In this document: positions 7,252 through 7,287 of the stretch, piece after piece
Layout of the letters: every line of letters begins with the position of its first letter
Numbering within the stretch: position 1 is the first letter of the stretch
Assembly: GCA_016787375.1 (NCBI GenBank)
Contig: JAEUUM010000431.1
Coordinates: forward strand, 1-7,287
Length of the DNA: 7,287 bases
Reading direction: 5' to 3'
Origin: Saprospiraceae bacterium
GTDB lineage: Bacteria > Bacteroidota > Bacteroidia > Chitinophagales > Saprospiraceae
Notes under the pieces: model-generated
The model's database searches: none
What the model was told of the DNA's origin: nothing
Seen by the model: only the letters and a program-made list of their open reading frames with translations
Position numbers and translations under genes: made by a program

Positions 7252-7283
7252 CAAATTTAAAATTTTAAGCTTAACAAAACAAA
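7252..7283 (-). promoter_or_regulatory. Putative Bacteroidota-type promoter of the nuo operon
   Basis: Read on the minus strand, TTTG lies at 7283-7280 and TAAATTTG at 7259-7252, separated by 20 bases. This fits the Bacteroidota sigma-factor consensus as I know it (TTTG near -33, TAnnTTTG near -7). A start site a few bases further on would leave a leader of roughly 15-20 bases before the nuoA ATG at 7229. The position directly ahead of the first gene supports it. The region is very AT-rich, so a chance match is possible, and the window ends just upstream, so other promoters cannot be excluded. Confidence 0.45.
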
Positions 7284-7287
7284 ATAT

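Overview
The window holds one gene cluster, all on the minus strand, reading from about 7229 down to 48. It is the first nine genes of a nuo operon for the proton-pumping NADH:quinone oxidoreductase (respiratory complex I). In transcription order they are nuoA, nuoB, nuoC, nuoD, nuoE, nuoF, nuoG, nuoH and nuoI. The plus-strand open frames are all shadows of these genes. I see no RNA gene, mobile element, CRISPR array or recognisable terminator.

Layout: 7230-7287 is an AT-rich upstream region with a good match to a Bacteroidota-type promoter (TTTG, 20-base spacer, TAAATTTG). The genes are packed tightly: 43 bases between nuoA and nuoB, a 1-base overlap between nuoB and nuoC, a 44-base overlap between nuoC and nuoD, then gaps of 11, 20, 25, 3 and 3 bases. 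The window ends 47 bases after the nuoI stop, where nuoJ would be expected next, so the membrane genes nuoJ to nuoN probably lie outside the window.

How the parts work together: NuoE, NuoF and NuoG form the electron-input module (FMN, N1a, N3, N1b and [4Fe-4S] clusters). NuoI and NuoB carry electrons through N6a, N6b and N2 to the quinone site made by NuoD, NuoB, NuoH and NuoA. NuoC supports the connecting module. The cluster and quinone-site residues I could place are present, with family-like spacing, in NuoB, NuoD, NuoE, NuoF and NuoI.

Organism: AT-rich sequence, almost no Shine-Dalgarno sites, A-rich leaders, the TAnnTTTG promoter element, separate nuoC and nuoD, and a NuoG cut down to about 330 residues together suggest a member of the Bacteroidota. 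The presence of nuoE, nuoF and nuoG argues against typical Bacteroidales, whose complex I usually lacks them; a Cytophagia-, Chitinophagia-, Sphingobacteriia- or Flavobacteriia-like lineage fits better. This placement is inference from memory.

The window is essentially ordinary core metabolism. The points worth a second look are the short NuoG without its molybdopterin-like domain, the rearranged cysteines at its N7-like site, and the long nuoC/nuoD overlap. I found no credible undescribed system.
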